Below, piece after piece: positions 1 to 9,484 of a stretch of 64,000 nt of DNA. The translations under genes were made by a program, and so were the position numbers. The notes beneath the pieces are model-generated. The model worked only from the letters and a program-made list of their open reading frames with translations. It was not told the origin of the DNA and did not search any database. Location: assembly GCF_017948675.1 (NCBI RefSeq), contig NZ_JAGFBU010000001.1, positions 992,001 through 1,056,000 of the forward strand, given 5' to 3'. The stretch is from Flavobacterium flabelliforme (lineage in GTDB: Bacteria > Bacteroidota > Bacteroidia > Flavobacteriales > Flavobacteriaceae). How positions within the stretch are numbered: position 1 is the first letter of the stretch; each line of letters begins with the position of its first letter.

Positions 1-509
1 GTATTAGCTACCGTTGCAAAACCTCTAGTGTTAATGGATTTAAAAGTCAAACTACTCGTATTCATTTGAACTTCTTTCAAGTTTTCCAGTCCTTCATAAA
101 AAGTAGCAGAAGCTGATTTTTTTATATCTGCAATTCCCATTCTTTCGATAGTAACAGGCGACTCAATTACTCTTTCTGGAGTTCTCGAAGCAGACACTAC
201 AATTTCATCTAATTTGTTTTCCTCATCTAAAAGTTGTACAGAAACCTTTTGATTTGCCGAAGAAATAGTAACTTTTTTAGATCCAAAACCAACACTAGTT
301 ACCTCAATGACAAACGGAAGTTTTTTTGAGGATTGTAACTTAAAAGAACCATCAAAATCGGCGACAGTACCTGACGAATCACCAACGACTTTAATATTGG
401 CTCCAGGAATAGGTTGGTTGTTACTATCGGTAACAAAACCTGTAATTGTATTTTGCGCAAAAGTTAGACTGCAAAAAAACAAAGACAAAAAAAGTAAATA
501 CACTCTCAT
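1..509 (-). CDS. TonB-dependent receptor, N-terminal part (cut by window edge)
   Basis: The first 169 codons of an outer-membrane TonB-dependent receptor; the rest lies beyond base 1. The start at 509 gives MRVYLLFLSLFFCSLTFAQ, a clear signal peptide. It is followed by a carboxypeptidase-regulatory-like beta-sandwich (about residues 20-105, with PIPGANIKVVGD and DFDGSF), then a TonB-box-like LDEIVVSAS at about 110 and the beginning of the plug. This order is the usual one for Bacteroidota receptors. The substrate cannot be judged from this part. No start-proximal partner gene is visible: glmS is the next gene upstream and ends in its own terminator, so the receptor is probably transcribed alone. 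Confidence 0.9.
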   Translation of the reverse strand, partial: MRVYLLFLSLFFCSLTFAQNTITGFVTDSNNQPIPGANIKVVGDSSGTVADFDGSFKLQSSKKLPFVIEVTSVGFGSKKVTISSANQKVSVQLLDEENKLDEIVVSASRTPERVIESPVTIERMGIADIKKSASATFYEGLENLKEVQMNTSSLTFKSINTRGFATVAN

Positions 510-800
510 TTGGTTATAATTTGTTGGTTTATCACGCCAAAGTACAAATATTTTTGATATTAATAAAAAAAGTGTTTAAATATCTCATTTTTCATACTTA
601 ATTCACACCATTTATACATATTATACAATTAAATTTAACCATCTATTTTAGAGAATACTATCAAAACGGCAAAATACCACTATGCGTGCATATAAAAAAT
701 ACACATATATCAAAAAAATTATTAATTTCTAAAAATATGATAAAAGTGATATAACCAACATAATTAACGTTCCATTTACAAAGAAATCAAAGTTTTAATC
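510..800. other. Intergenic gap, no gene seen
   Basis: A very AT-rich stretch between the TonB receptor start and the glmS terminator. I see no open reading frame, tRNA or strong hairpin. It must carry the receptor promoter; a box resembling TAnnTTTG (TACTTTGG on the minus strand, near 545) is the only candidate and it is imperfect. Confidence 0.5.
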
Positions 801-836
801 AAAAAAAAGCCTTGAGAAAATCCTCAAGGCTTGATT
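801..836 (-). terminator. Rho-independent terminator of glmS
   Basis: A perfect 10-bp stem (807-816 with 823-832) with a 6-base loop. On the minus strand it is followed by a run of eight T (801-808). It lies 21 bases past the glmS stop. Confidence 0.85.
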
Positions 837-857
837 ATAAGTAGTATATAAAACGTG

Positions 858-2705
858 TTACTCTACAGTAACTGATTTAGCTAAATTTCTAGGCTGATCT
901 ACATTACAGCCTCTCATTACCGCTATGTGATAAGATAAAAGTTGCAAAGGTATAGTTGTAATCAAAGGAGACAAGGCATCCGAGGTTTCTGGAATTTCAA
1001 TAATATAATCTGCCAATTCACGAACTTGAGTATCCCCTTTCGTTACCACAGCGATGATTTTTCCACTTCTAGATTTAATTTCCTGAATATTACTTACGAT
1101 TTTATCATAGTGTCCTTGTTTAGGCGCTATTACAATAACAGGCATAAGCTCATCAATCAATGCAATTGGACCGTGTTTCATTTCTGCAGCAGGATAACCT
1201 TCCGCATGAATATAAGAGATCTCTTTTAATTTAAGTGCTCCTTCAAGAGCAACAGGGAAATTATAACCTCTTCCTAAATACAAACAATTAGGCGCATCTT
1301 TAAATACAGCAGCAATTTCTTTTGCTTTCTCATTAGTTTCTAAAGCTTCTTTAACTTTTTCGGGAATAATTTCAAGCTCATTTAAATAAGCATGAAAAAC
1401 CGAAGTAGACAAAGTCCCTTTTGCTTTTGCTAAACGCAAAGCAATCATTGTTAAAACTGTAATTTGTGTGGTAAATGCTTTTGTTGATGCAACACCTATT
1501 TCTGGACCTGCATGCGTGTAAGCACCTGCATGAGTTTCTCTAGAAATAGAAGACCCTACTACATTACAAACTCCAAAAACAAAAGCTCCATTTTCTTTTG
1601 CTAGTTTAATTGCAGCCATAGTATCTGCCGTTTCTCCTGATTGAGAAATAGCAATCACAACGTCATTTCTATTTATGATTGGATTTCTATATCTAAACTC
1701 AGAAGCATACTCTACCTCTACAGGAATTCTAGTAAATTCTTCAAAAATATATTCGGCTACTAAGCCAGCATGCCATGAAGTACCACAAGCAACAATAATA
1801 ATCCTTTCTGCGTTTAAGAATTTCTCTAAATTATCCTCAACACCTGCCATTTGAATTAAACCTTCGTTGGCATGAAGACGACCTCTATAAGTATCTTTAA
1901 TAACACTAGGTTGCTCATAAATTTCTTTCAACATAAAATGGTCGTAACCTCCTTTTTCAATTTGCTCCAAATTCATTTGTAGCTCTTGTATTGTAGGATT
2001 AACCAAAGAATCATCTTGAATTTTACGCACTTTCATAGGTTTGTGTAACCTAATATTTGCCATTTCTCCGTCCTCAAGATATACCGCATTTGAAGTATAT
2101 TCTATAAATGGCGAAGCATCAGAGGCGATAAAATACTCTCCTTCTCCAATACCAATTGCTAAAGGACTACCCAAACGTGCGGCAACAATCTCATTAGGTG
2201 TTTTTTTATCAAAAACAGCAATCGCATACGCTCCAACTACTTGGTTTAAAGCTACCTGAACTGCTTTTCCTAATTTCAAATTATCTTTTTTCTGAACTTC
2301 TTCAATAAGATTAACTAAAACTTCAGTGTCAGTATCAGAATGAAATACATAACCTCTTTTTATTAATTCTGCTTTAAGAGGTGCATAATTTTCAATAATT
2401 CCATTATGTATAATAGCTAAATCACCTGAATTTGAAATGTGAGGATGTGAATTAACATCATTGGGAACACCATGTGTAGCCCAACGTGTATGACCAATTC
2501 CAATAGTACCAGTAAGCGTGATTTCTTTTTCAGCTCTTTCTTCAAGATCTGAAACCTTTCCTTTCGCTTTAGCAACTTTCATTTCAAGACCATCATACAA
2601 CATGACACCAGCACTATCATATCCTCTATACTCAAGTCTTTTCAATCCTTTTATTACAATAGGATAAGCTTCTCTATATCCAATATATCCAACGATTCCG
2701 CACAT
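858..2705 (-). CDS. glmS: Glutamine-fructose-6-phosphate aminotransferase (isomerizing)
   Basis: Makes glucosamine-6-phosphate from fructose-6-phosphate and glutamine, the first step to UDP-GlcNAc for peptidoglycan and lipopolysaccharide; cytosolic. At 615 residues it is full length. It begins MCGIVGYIG, so Cys2 is the class II glutamine amidotransferase nucleophile once Met is removed. The amidotransferase domain covers about residues 2-220. Two SIS sugar-isomerase domains follow (CGTSWHAG and SQSGETADT in the first, LGRGYNFPVALEGALKLKE in the second) and the C-terminus is LAKSVTVE. It is the last gene of a minus-strand run, 9 bases behind the DUF4270 gene, and has its own terminator. I saw no glmS ribozyme upstream; the upstream DNA is coding. 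Confidence 0.98.
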   Translation of the reverse strand: MCGIVGYIGYREAYPIVIKGLKRLEYRGYDSAGVMLYDGLEMKVAKAKGKVSDLEERAEKEITLTGTIGIGHTRWATHGVPNDVNSHPHISNSGDLAIIHNGIIENYAPLKAELIKRGYVFHSDTDTEVLVNLIEEVQKKDNLKLGKAVQVALNQVVGAYAIAVFDKKTPNEIVAARLGSPLAIGIGEGEYFIASDASPFIEYTSNAVYLEDGEMANIRLHKPMKVRKIQDDSLVNPTIQELQMNLEQIEKGGYDHFMLKEIYEQPSVIKDTYRGRLHANEGLIQMAGVEDNLEKFLNAERIIIVACGTSWHAGLVAEYIFEEFTRIPVEVEYASEFRYRNPIINRNDVVIAISQSGETADTMAAIKLAKENGAFVFGVCNVVGSSISRETHAGAYTHAGPEIGVASTKAFTTQITVLTMIALRLAKAKGTLSTSVFHAYLNELEIIPEKVKEALETNEKAKEIAAVFKDAPNCLYLGRGYNFPVALEGALKLKEISYIHAEGYPAAEMKHGPIALIDELMPVIVIAPKQGHYDKIVSNIQEIKSRSGKIIAVVTKGDTQVRELADYIIEIPETSDALSPLITTIPLQLLSYHIAVMRGCNVDQPRNLAKSVTVE

Positions 2706-2714
2706 AAATTTCTT

Positions 2715-4382
2715 TTAATTTGGTTTTGTAAAATAAATCTCCAATTTTAATCTTTTATCATCTGGAACGGTAGATTTTCCGCTGTATAAAACGGTCCCTA
2801 AAGGGTTCATTACAGAAGCTTTTGGTGCTTGTGAAATAAAAGAATTAGCCGTTTTAAGTTTAGATGAAACAGTATTTGCAATATTTTCAGTAACTACTAA
2901 GCCTAATTTAACATTAGTAGAATCCTTATTGTTTATCAAATTTCTAATTTGATTTGTAATTCTAATTTTATAAGTAGAACCTCTTTTAGTAGTCGCATCC
3001 AATTTTAAAAGTCCTCCAAAAACTACTTTGGATTTTTTAGGAAAACTAACATTAGAAGTTGGATCAGAGTAATCAATTATTGGACGATTATTTTTAAAAT
3101 CATACAAATAAACCCTCTGTGGTTCATCAGCACCAGTCATAGCACTAGCATCGATGTGAAAAACTAAATTAGCTTCATTAACTAAAACTTTTTTACCCTT
3201 ACCAGGATTTCTCAAATCATCTAACTCATCTGGAACTCCGTTTGGACCAGAAGTTAGATTACCATTACTATCATATCCCTTTATATCTTTTTTGTCAAAC
3301 AATTCTAAAACAGAAACGGAACCTTGTCCCCCTTTTAAGTACAAACGCTCATCTCCCGCAACGTTGTCACCAACACTAGGCAAACTATTATACGCAGATC
3401 CACTAACAGTATAATCATTTTTCAGTAAGCTTACTGTATTTCCAGACATATTAAGAACAATAGTTTTCTTTTCACGAGTTGGAGCACCTCCAGTAGTGGA
3501 AGCCAAATCTTGATTATAGGTAATTGTTATTTTACCTGCTTTAAAATTAAGCATGGCTAAATTTCCTGCGCTAGATCCTGATTTCTCAACTTTAAAATAA
3601 AGTCCTTTAAAATGATTTCTAAAAGCTTCATTAGAGGCCAATTTACCTGAACTGATAGCGTCTAAAATTTTAGTTTTAAAATAGGCTTTGTTTAAATTCA
3701 AATTCATTGCAGGTGCAATATATTTTGTAGTTTTTACACCTGTCAAAGAATCTTTGACGTCTACAACATCTTCGGAGGAATCAAAGAAAAATTCATTATT
3801 CTGAGAATCATCATCACTATCATTTAATACAGTTGGTTCTTTTTTAGTATCAAATAAATCATTTTGATCTGTAAAAAAAGTTTGTTCCTGATATCCTGTA
3901 ATAGGTCCCGGATTAACCATAGAATATCCAGATTCATAGACACTTAATTTCATTTTAGCCATCTGTGGACCATAAATAGAATCTAGAACATAAACATGAC
4001 TACCAGTAGCATTAGTTTTTGTTTTACTTTCATCAATATAATAAGGAACTGTCAAAACTACACTTTCTACATAAGGTCTAGCACCAATTGAGGTTACAAA
4101 AGAAGACAAAGCCAATTGCGTATTAAAATTTGCAGTTGTTTCTCCAAAAACAGGATTATTATAAATACCTAACGGATTTACATCAAGATTATTAGATTGA
4201 ATCGGACCTGTTTTTAGATTATAACCTAAAACACTATATGTGGTACTTGCTAAATCAAAATTATTTCCACCAATTATATCGCCACCAACTTCATTGTAAT
4301 CTTTATCACAGGAATACAAAACAAAAACAGTCGCTACTAAAAGAATTTTCTTAAAAAAAGAATTATTATACATATTTATCAA
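2715..4382 (-). CDS. DUF4270 family lipoprotein
   Basis: A secreted lipoprotein of unknown function, 555 residues. The N-terminus is a lipoprotein signal ending in VLYSC (Cys25), followed by DKDYNEVGGDIIGG, which is typical of the Bacteroidota DUF4270 family. The body is rich in beta-strand-like and Asn/Ser/Thr-rich sequence, consistent with an extracytoplasmic, membrane-anchored protein. A start three codons later (MYNNSFF) is equally possible. It sits between the glycogen-synthase-like gene (11 bases upstream) and glmS (9 bases downstream), so all three are probably co-transcribed. The family has no assigned role that I know of; placement next to glmS fits an envelope function but does not prove one. 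Confidence 0.85.
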   Translation of the reverse strand: MINMYNNSFFKKILLVATVFVLYSCDKDYNEVGGDIIGGNNFDLASTTYSVLGYNLKTGPIQSNNLDVNPLGIYNNPVFGETTANFNTQLALSSFVTSIGARPYVESVVLTVPYYIDESKTKTNATGSHVYVLDSIYGPQMAKMKLSVYESGYSMVNPGPITGYQEQTFFTDQNDLFDTKKEPTVLNDSDDDSQNNEFFFDSSEDVVDVKDSLTGVKTTKYIAPAMNLNLNKAYFKTKILDAISSGKLASNEAFRNHFKGLYFKVEKSGSSAGNLAMLNFKAGKITITYNQDLASTTGGAPTREKKTIVLNMSGNTVSLLKNDYTVSGSAYNSLPSVGDNVAGDERLYLKGGQGSVSVLELFDKKDIKGYDSNGNLTSGPNGVPDELDDLRNPGKGKKVLVNEANLVFHIDASAMTGADEPQRVYLYDFKNNRPIIDYSDPTSNVSFPKKSKVVFGGLLKLDATTKRGSTYKIRITNQIRNLINNKDSTNVKLGLVVTENIANTVSSKLKTANSFISQAPKASVMNPLGTVLYSGKSTVPDDKRLKLEIYFTKPN

Positions 4383-4393
4383 AAAAGTTTAAT

Positions 4394-5200
4394 TTAAAGA
4401 ACTTGGTCTCTATAGAAATTAGTGTACGCTTCGGCGAAAGCATCTTTCGAGCCGAAAGGTAAAAAAGGTTTTCCCGAAGATTCTATAAATTTTGTTAAAC
4501 TTGAAGGCACGTTATCTGAGGCAATAATAACTGCGTCAGAATGACTAATAGAGGCTTTTAAGATGTTTTCGTAGTTTGGCACTTCTAGATCAGCTATTGC
4601 TTCTGCGGGAACTCCATCAAACTTTACTTTATTAATCATTCCCATATTCAAAGTCCCTTCAAAAGAGGGAGAATAAACAGAAGTAACAATTTTAGTTTCA
4701 GAAAACAGAGCTTCGTTTTTATAAAAATGCTTCATATAGATAGGCAACATAGCCGCCATCCATCCATGAACATGAATAATATCCGGAACCCAATTCAGTT
4801 TCTTAACTGTTTCAACCACACCTTTTGCAAAGAAAATAGCACGTTCGTCATTATCTGGGAACATTACACCTTCTTCATCTGTAAAAGTTGCTTTTCTTTT
4901 AAAATATTCATCATTATCAATAAAATAAACTTGAATTCTTTCCTTAGGAATAGAAGCTACTTTAATAATCAATGGCATATCCAAGTCATTTACAACCAAA
5001 TTCATTCCCGAAAGTCTAATTACTTCGTGTAATTGGTGTCTTCTCTCGTTAATATTTCCATACCTAGGCATAAAAATTCGTATCTGTCCACCTTGGTCAT
5101 TAATCATTTTAGGAACGTCATAAGACATTAAAGAGACCTCGTTTTCAGCGAGATAAGGTACCACTTCAGATGATACATATAATATCCTCTTATCTTTCAT
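4394..5200 (-). CDS. Glycogen/starch synthase-like protein, N-terminal half only
   Basis: Resembles the N-terminal Rossmann half of GT5 glycogen/starch synthases (opening RILYVSSEVVPY, later DIIHVHGWMAA where GlgA has a His-rich HxHxW segment). At 268 residues it is about half the size of a full GlgA (about 480), and the second GT-B domain is absent. The Lys-x-Gly-Gly sugar-nucleotide motif expected after the first strand is also missing, replaced by AENEVSLMSYDVP. It therefore may not synthesise glycogen alone. It starts the run leading to DUF4270 and glmS and is divergent from panC. Databases usually call such proteins glycogen/starch synthase; I regard the enzyme activity as doubtful. Confidence 0.8.
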   Translation of the reverse strand: MKDKRILYVSSEVVPYLAENEVSLMSYDVPKMINDQGGQIRIFMPRYGNINERRHQLHEVIRLSGMNLVVNDLDMPLIIKVASIPKERIQVYFIDNDEYFKRKATFTDEEGVMFPDNDERAIFFAKGVVETVKKLNWVPDIIHVHGWMAAMLPIYMKHFYKNEALFSETKIVTSVYSPSFEGTLNMGMINKVKFDGVPAEAIADLEVPNYENILKASISHSDAVIIASDNVPSSLTKFIESSGKPFLPFGSKDAFAEAYTNFYRDQVL

Positions 5201-5308
5201 ATTATAATTTGCTTAATTTATTGGCAATAAAAACCAAGCAAAATTACAAAAATTTATGCAGTTATTAACTAAAATAGTAAGTTTGCATTTAATTTTAATA
5301 ATACTGCC

Positions 5309-6157
5309 ATGCCTATTTTCTACGGAAAAGCAACTTTAATGGATCATTTGAAATCGATTAAAACACCTGATTCTACTATTGGATTTGTTCCAACCATGGG
5401 TGCTTTGCATCAAGGACATTTGGCTTTAATGCGGCAATCATTATTGGAAAACGACAATACAGTGGTAAGTATTTTTGTTAATCCAACGCAATTTAATAAC
5501 CCTGAAGACTTAGCTAAATATCCTAGAACTTTAGAAGACGATATAAAAAAATTAGATAATTTAGATCCTTCAATTATATTATACGCTCCTTCTGTAGACG
5601 ACATTTACGAAGGAAAAGTCGTTTCACAGAACTTTGATTTCGACGGTTTAGAAAACCAAATGGAAGGTAAATTTAGACCAGGACATTTTGACGGTGTTGG
5701 CACAATAGTAAAACGCCTTTTTGAAATTGTAGCACCCACAAAAGCGTATTTTGGAGAAAAAGATTTTCAGCAATTACAAATTGTAAAAAAAATGGTCGCT
5801 AAAAATGGTTTAAAAGTAGCAATCATTGGATGCCCAATTTTTAGAGAAGAGAATCACCTTGCTATGAGCTCAAGAAATGAGCGTTTATCCAATAAAGAAA
5901 GAGAAGATGCTGCTATTATCTATAAAATATTGAGTACTGTAAAAGAAAAGTTTAAAACAGAAACCACAAAGGAAATTTCTGAATGGGTAAGCGATTATTT
6001 AAAAAAAGATGCTCATTTTGAATTAGAATATTTTACAATAGCAGATGAAGAAACCCTTTTGTCTTGCACAGAAAAAATAGAAAATAAAAAATACAGAGCT
6101 TTTATTGCCGTATTAGTCAATAACATCCGCCTAATAGATACTATTTCATTAAATTAA
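5309..6157 (+). CDS. panC: Pantothenate synthetase
   Basis: Joins pantoate and beta-alanine, using ATP, to form pantothenate for coenzyme A. At 282 residues it is full length. The nucleotide-binding HxGH-type motif is in [13 protein letters not shown] (near residue 30); other family segments are [36 protein letters not shown] and MSSRNERLS. It is followed after 14 bases by panD, which makes the beta-alanine substrate, so the two form one operon. A TAAGTTTG box at 5278-5285 could be the -7 element, which would leave a leader of only some 15-20 bases. Confidence 0.97.
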   Translation: MPIFYGKATLMDHLKSIKTPDSTIGFVPTMGALHQGHLALMRQSLLENDNTVVSIFVNPTQFNNPEDLAKYPRTLEDDIKKLDNLDPSIILYAPSVDDIYEGKVVSQNFDFDGLENQMEGKFRPGHFDGVGTIVKRLFEIVAPTKAYFGEKDFQQLQIVKKMVAKNGLKVAIIGCPIFREENHLAMSSRNERLSNKEREDAAIIYKILSTVKEKFKTETTKEISEWVSDYLKKDAHFELEYFTIADEETLLSCTEKIENKKYRAFIAVLVNNIRLIDTISLN

Positions 6158-6171
6158 TTTACTTTTGTACC

Positions 6172-6522
6172 ATGCAAATTCAAGTTTTAAAATCAAAAAT
6201 TCATCGTGTTAAAGTAACCGGTGCCGATCTTAATTATATCGGTAGTATTACTATTGACGAAGCATTATTAGAGGCTTCTAATATGATAGAGGGAGAGAAA
6301 GTTTCTATTGTAAATATCAATAACGGCGAACGCTTTGAAACATACGCTATAAAAGGAGAGAAAAATTCAGGAACAATAACTCTGAATGGTCCAGCGGCTA
6401 GAAAAGTTCAAAAAGATGATGTAATCATTATCATCTCTTACGCAACTATGGAGTTTGAAGAAGCTAAAACATTCAAGCCATGGGTTATTTTTCCAAATGA
6501 AAAGGATAACTCGCTAACCTAA
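6172..6522 (+). CDS. panD: Aspartate 1-decarboxylase (pyruvoyl enzyme precursor)
   Basis: Decarboxylates aspartate to beta-alanine for pantothenate synthesis. The 116-residue product is the normal proenzyme size. The self-cleavage site is visible as Tyr22-Ile-Gly24-Ser25, the Gly-Ser bond at which the pyruvoyl group forms. Downstream family segments include [14 protein letters not shown] and TLNGPAARK. It is second in the panC-panD operon, and a terminator follows. Confidence 0.97.
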   Translation: MQIQVLKSKIHRVKVTGADLNYIGSITIDEALLEASNMIEGEKVSIVNINNGERFETYAIKGEKNSGTITLNGPAARKVQKDDVIIIISYATMEFEEAKTFKPWVIFPNEKDNSLT

Positions 6523-6571
6523 TAGTCTTATAAAACTCTTTAGTCTTTTATAAGAGCAGTTTAAAATTCAA

Positions 6572-6622
6572 GCCACTGATTCTCTATTTTATACTTTAAA
6601 ATAGAAATTCAGTGGCCTTTTA
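6572..6622 (+). terminator. Terminator of panCD
   Basis: A two-part hairpin: an outer stem GCCACTGA/TCAGTGGC and a nested stem TCTATTTTA/TAAAATAGA, followed by a T-rich tail after 6618. Confidence 0.7.
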
Positions 6623-6748
6623 TTTGCAAAACTAAAACCTAGAAATGACATTTTGTGAATACCCAATAAGTTTTATATTAAAATAAAATAATAGATTATA
6701 TTGCTACCACTAATCTAGCAATCAAAAAAGATCAAAATCTTACAAACT

Positions 6749-7897
6749 ATGAAAAAAACAATACTATTATTACTCTTTTCTGTTTCTCTATTTTCACAAA
6801 AATCCATAATTGAATTTGAGTCTAAAGTTTTAGAAACCAAACGAGAAATAACGATTGGTCTTCCCGCTTCTTTTGAGAAAAACCCAAATAAAAAATATCC
6901 ATTAGTCATCTTACTCGATGGAGATTACTTGTTTGATCCTTTTTATGGCGATCTGAATTACGGAGCGTATTGGGATGATTTACCAGAAACTATAGTAATC
7001 GGTATTAGCCAAAATAAAAATGGCGAACGAACTAATGACTCCTTTTACGATCCAGTAGATGGCGTTCCTACTAGAGAAGGCGCACGTTTTTTTGAATTTC
7101 TAGGAGCAGAATTACTCCCTTTTATTGAAAAAAAATATCCAGTTGCACCTTTCCGTATCATTGCAGGTCATGATATAACAGCAGGTTTCTTAAACTTTTT
7201 CCTCTATAAAGACAATCCTATTTTTGATGCTTATATCTCTTTAAGCCCTGAATTAGCAACAGAAATGGAAATCAGAATTCCAGAGCAACTTAAAAAACTT
7301 AAGAGACCTATTTATTATTACCAATCGTATGGCGAAGGAGATTTAAAGAAAATACAAAAATCCGTACAAGAGTTAGACGCAAGTATAAAACTAGTTACTA
7401 ATCCGCAATTAAATTATAAATTAGATGTAATAAAAGGAGCTTCTCATTATTCGATGGTTTTACCTTCAATTCCAAATGCGTTGTATCATATTTTTCAAAA
7501 TTACAGACCCATCACATCTACCGATTATGCAGAAAAAATAGTAGTATTAGAAAGTGGATATGTAGATTATTTAGTTAATAAATATGACGTTTTGTATAAA
7601 AACACCGGTATAAAACTTCCTATTCGTTTAAATGATTTTAAAGCAATAGAAGCAGCGATTATAAAAAATAAAGCTTATTCTGAATTGGATAAATTAGCAG
7701 AAGTAGCCAACAAGTATTATCCTAAATCAATGCTAGGAGATTATGAATTAGCATTGATGTTCGAGAAAATGGAAGATCCAAAAAAAGCAGCAAAATATTA
7801 TTTGAGTGCTTCACAATCTGAAGAAATCAGCGACTTAACTAAACAAATGATGCTTGACAATTATGACCTAATGAAAAGTCAAATACCCAAAAAATAA
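6749..7897 (+). CDS. Secreted alpha/beta-hydrolase (esterase-like) with unusual nucleophile position
   Basis: A 382-residue protein with a signal peptide (MKKTILLLLFSVSLFSQ). The esterase-D-like alpha/beta-hydrolase fold covers about residues 30-265: PLVILLDGDYLFD gives the early strand and oxyanion region, AGHDITAG (139-146) is the nucleophile elbow, and GASHYS (His233) is the probable catalytic His. The elbow has Asp142 where esterases carry Ser, so ordinary serine-esterase activity is unlikely unless Asp is the nucleophile. The last 110 residues are helical and TPR-like. The gene overlaps radA by one base (TAATG), suggesting translational coupling, though a functional link with DNA repair is not obvious. 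Confidence 0.75.
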   Translation: MKKTILLLLFSVSLFSQKSIIEFESKVLETKREITIGLPASFEKNPNKKYPLVILLDGDYLFDPFYGDLNYGAYWDDLPETIVIGISQNKNGERTNDSFYDPVDGVPTREGARFFEFLGAELLPFIEKKYPVAPFRIIAGHDITAGFLNFFLYKDNPIFDAYISLSPELATEMEIRIPEQLKKLKRPIYYYQSYGEGDLKKIQKSVQELDASIKLVTNPQLNYKLDVIKGASHYSMVLPSIPNALYHIFQNYRPITSTDYAEKIVVLESGYVDYLVNKYDVLYKNTGIKLPIRLNDFKAIEAAIIKNKAYSELDKLAEVANKYYPKSMLGDYELALMFEKMEDPKKAAKYYLSASQSEEISDLTKQMMLDNYDLMKSQIPKK

Positions 7898-9258
7898 TGT
7901 CTAAAGTAAAAACAACTTTTTTCTGCCAAAATTGTGGCGCTCAATATGCCAAATGGCAAGGACAATGCAATTCGTGTAAGGAGTGGAATACTATTGCCGA
8001 AGAAATTATTCAGAAGCAAGAAAAAACTGCTTGGAAAAGTGAGAGTTCTGCGAATAGTAAAGCTCCAAAACCATTACGAATTGATGAAATTGATTCTGCT
8101 CAAGAAATAAGAATGGACACTACCGACGCAGAACTAAATCGAGTTCTTGGTGGCGGGATTGTTCCGGGCTCGCTTATCCTTTTGGGCGGAGAACCTGGCA
8201 TTGGAAAAAGTACCCTTTTACTTCAGATCTCCTTAAAACTACCTTATAAAACACTATATGTTTCTGGAGAAGAAAGTCAGAAACAAATAAAAATGCGTGC
8301 CGAAAGAATTACTCCAAGCAGCGCCAATTGCTATATTCTAACCGAAACTAAAACTCAAAATATCTTTAAGCAAATTGAAGCTATTCAGCCTGAAATAGTA
8401 ATTATCGATTCCATTCAAACCTTACATACAGATTATATAGAATCTACTGCTGGAAGTATCTCTCAAATTAGAGAAACTACGGCAGAGTTAATAAAATTTG
8501 CAAAAGAGACTAACATTCCTGTGATACTTATTGGACATATCACTAAAGATGGAACGATCGCGGGCCCAAAAATATTGGAACATATGGTTGATACGGTTCT
8601 TCAGTTTGAAGGCGATAGAAACCATGTGTACCGAATACTCCGTTCCTTAAAAAACCGATTTGGATCGACGGCCGAAATAGGAATTTATGAGATGCTAGGA
8701 AGTGGTTTGCGTGAAGTTTCTAATCCATCAGAAATATTAATTTCTCACAAAGACGAGCAACTTTCTGGAACAGCAATTGCGTCAACACTTGAAGGAATGC
8801 GTCCTTTGATGATAGAAATTCAAGCTTTAGTAAGCACGGCAGTTTACGGAACACCGCAACGCAGCACCACTGGTTATAACGCCAAAAGACTAAACATGAT
8901 TTTGGCCGTTTTGGAAAAAAGAGCCGGTTTTAGATTGGGTGCCAAAGATGTATTTTTGAATGTAACCGGCGGAATTTCTGTAGATGATCCTGCTATCGAT
9001 TTGGCCGTTGTTGCTGCTATTTTATCCTCAAATGAAGATATTGCTGTTAATAAAGATTTCTGTTTTGCTGGAGAAGTGGGGCTTTCTGGTGAGATACGTC
9101 CGGTGAACCGAGTAGATCAACGCATTCAGGAAGCAGAGAAGTTAGGATTTTCGACCATTTTTGTTTCTAAATACAATAAAATAGCACTTAAAAATAGTGG
9201 GATTACAGTTCGATTAGTAGCAAAAATCGAGGATGTAGCCGCAGAATTATTTGGATAA
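7897..9258 (+). CDS. radA: DNA repair protein RadA
   Basis: RecA-like ATPase that drives branch migration in homologous recombination. At 453 residues it is full length. An N-terminal C4 zinc finger (CQNCGAQYAKWQGQCNSC), Walker A in GGEPGIGKSTLL, the RadA-specific KNRFG motif (KNRFGSTAEIG), and a C-terminal Lon-protease-like domain (GGISVDDPAIDLAVVAA, FAGEVGLSGEIRPV) appear in the standard order. The ATG overlaps the stop of the esterase-like gene by one base. No clear terminator follows. Confidence 0.97.
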   Translation: MSKVKTTFFCQNCGAQYAKWQGQCNSCKEWNTIAEEIIQKQEKTAWKSESSANSKAPKPLRIDEIDSAQEIRMDTTDAELNRVLGGGIVPGSLILLGGEPGIGKSTLLLQISLKLPYKTLYVSGEESQKQIKMRAERITPSSANCYILTETKTQNIFKQIEAIQPEIVIIDSIQTLHTDYIESTAGSISQIRETTAELIKFAKETNIPVILIGHITKDGTIAGPKILEHMVDTVLQFEGDRNHVYRILRSLKNRFGSTAEIGIYEMLGSGLREVSNPSEILISHKDEQLSGTAIASTLEGMRPLMIEIQALVSTAVYGTPQRSTTGYNAKRLNMILAVLEKRAGFRLGAKDVFLNVTGGISVDDPAIDLAVVAAILSSNEDIAVNKDFCFAGEVGLSGEIRPVNRVDQRIQEAEKLGFSTIFVSKYNKIALKNSGITVRLVAKIEDVAAELFG

Positions 9259-9484
9259 AACTAATTCTAAAAAAATACCAAACAAACCCTAAATGCTGAT
9301 TATAAGTTATTTACATGTTAAATAGCAAATAATACTTATTTTAATAGTTTACCTTTATGTAACGAATCTTTACTTGCAGCGCAACTTAAAAAAGTACATT
9401 CTCATAAACAAACGCTTGTTAGAAAGTTATAGATTCATAATTTCTTTAAAGAAAAAATTATCTAATTTCATAAAGCAATAAGTA

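Noticed and set aside
942..1229. Plus-strand reading frame inside glmS
   Set aside because: It is the reverse of an unmistakable glmS coding region and has no recognisable features. Other long frames opposite or out of phase with strong genes were treated the same way.
2700..2720. glmS ribozyme
   Set aside because: The DNA immediately upstream of glmS is the end of the DUF4270 gene, and the ribozyme is typical of Gram-positive bacteria. No fitting structure is visible.
858..5200. Glycogen metabolism operon
   Set aside because: Only a half-size synthase homologue is present and no branching, phosphorylase or pyrophosphorylase gene is near, so the label is not supported.
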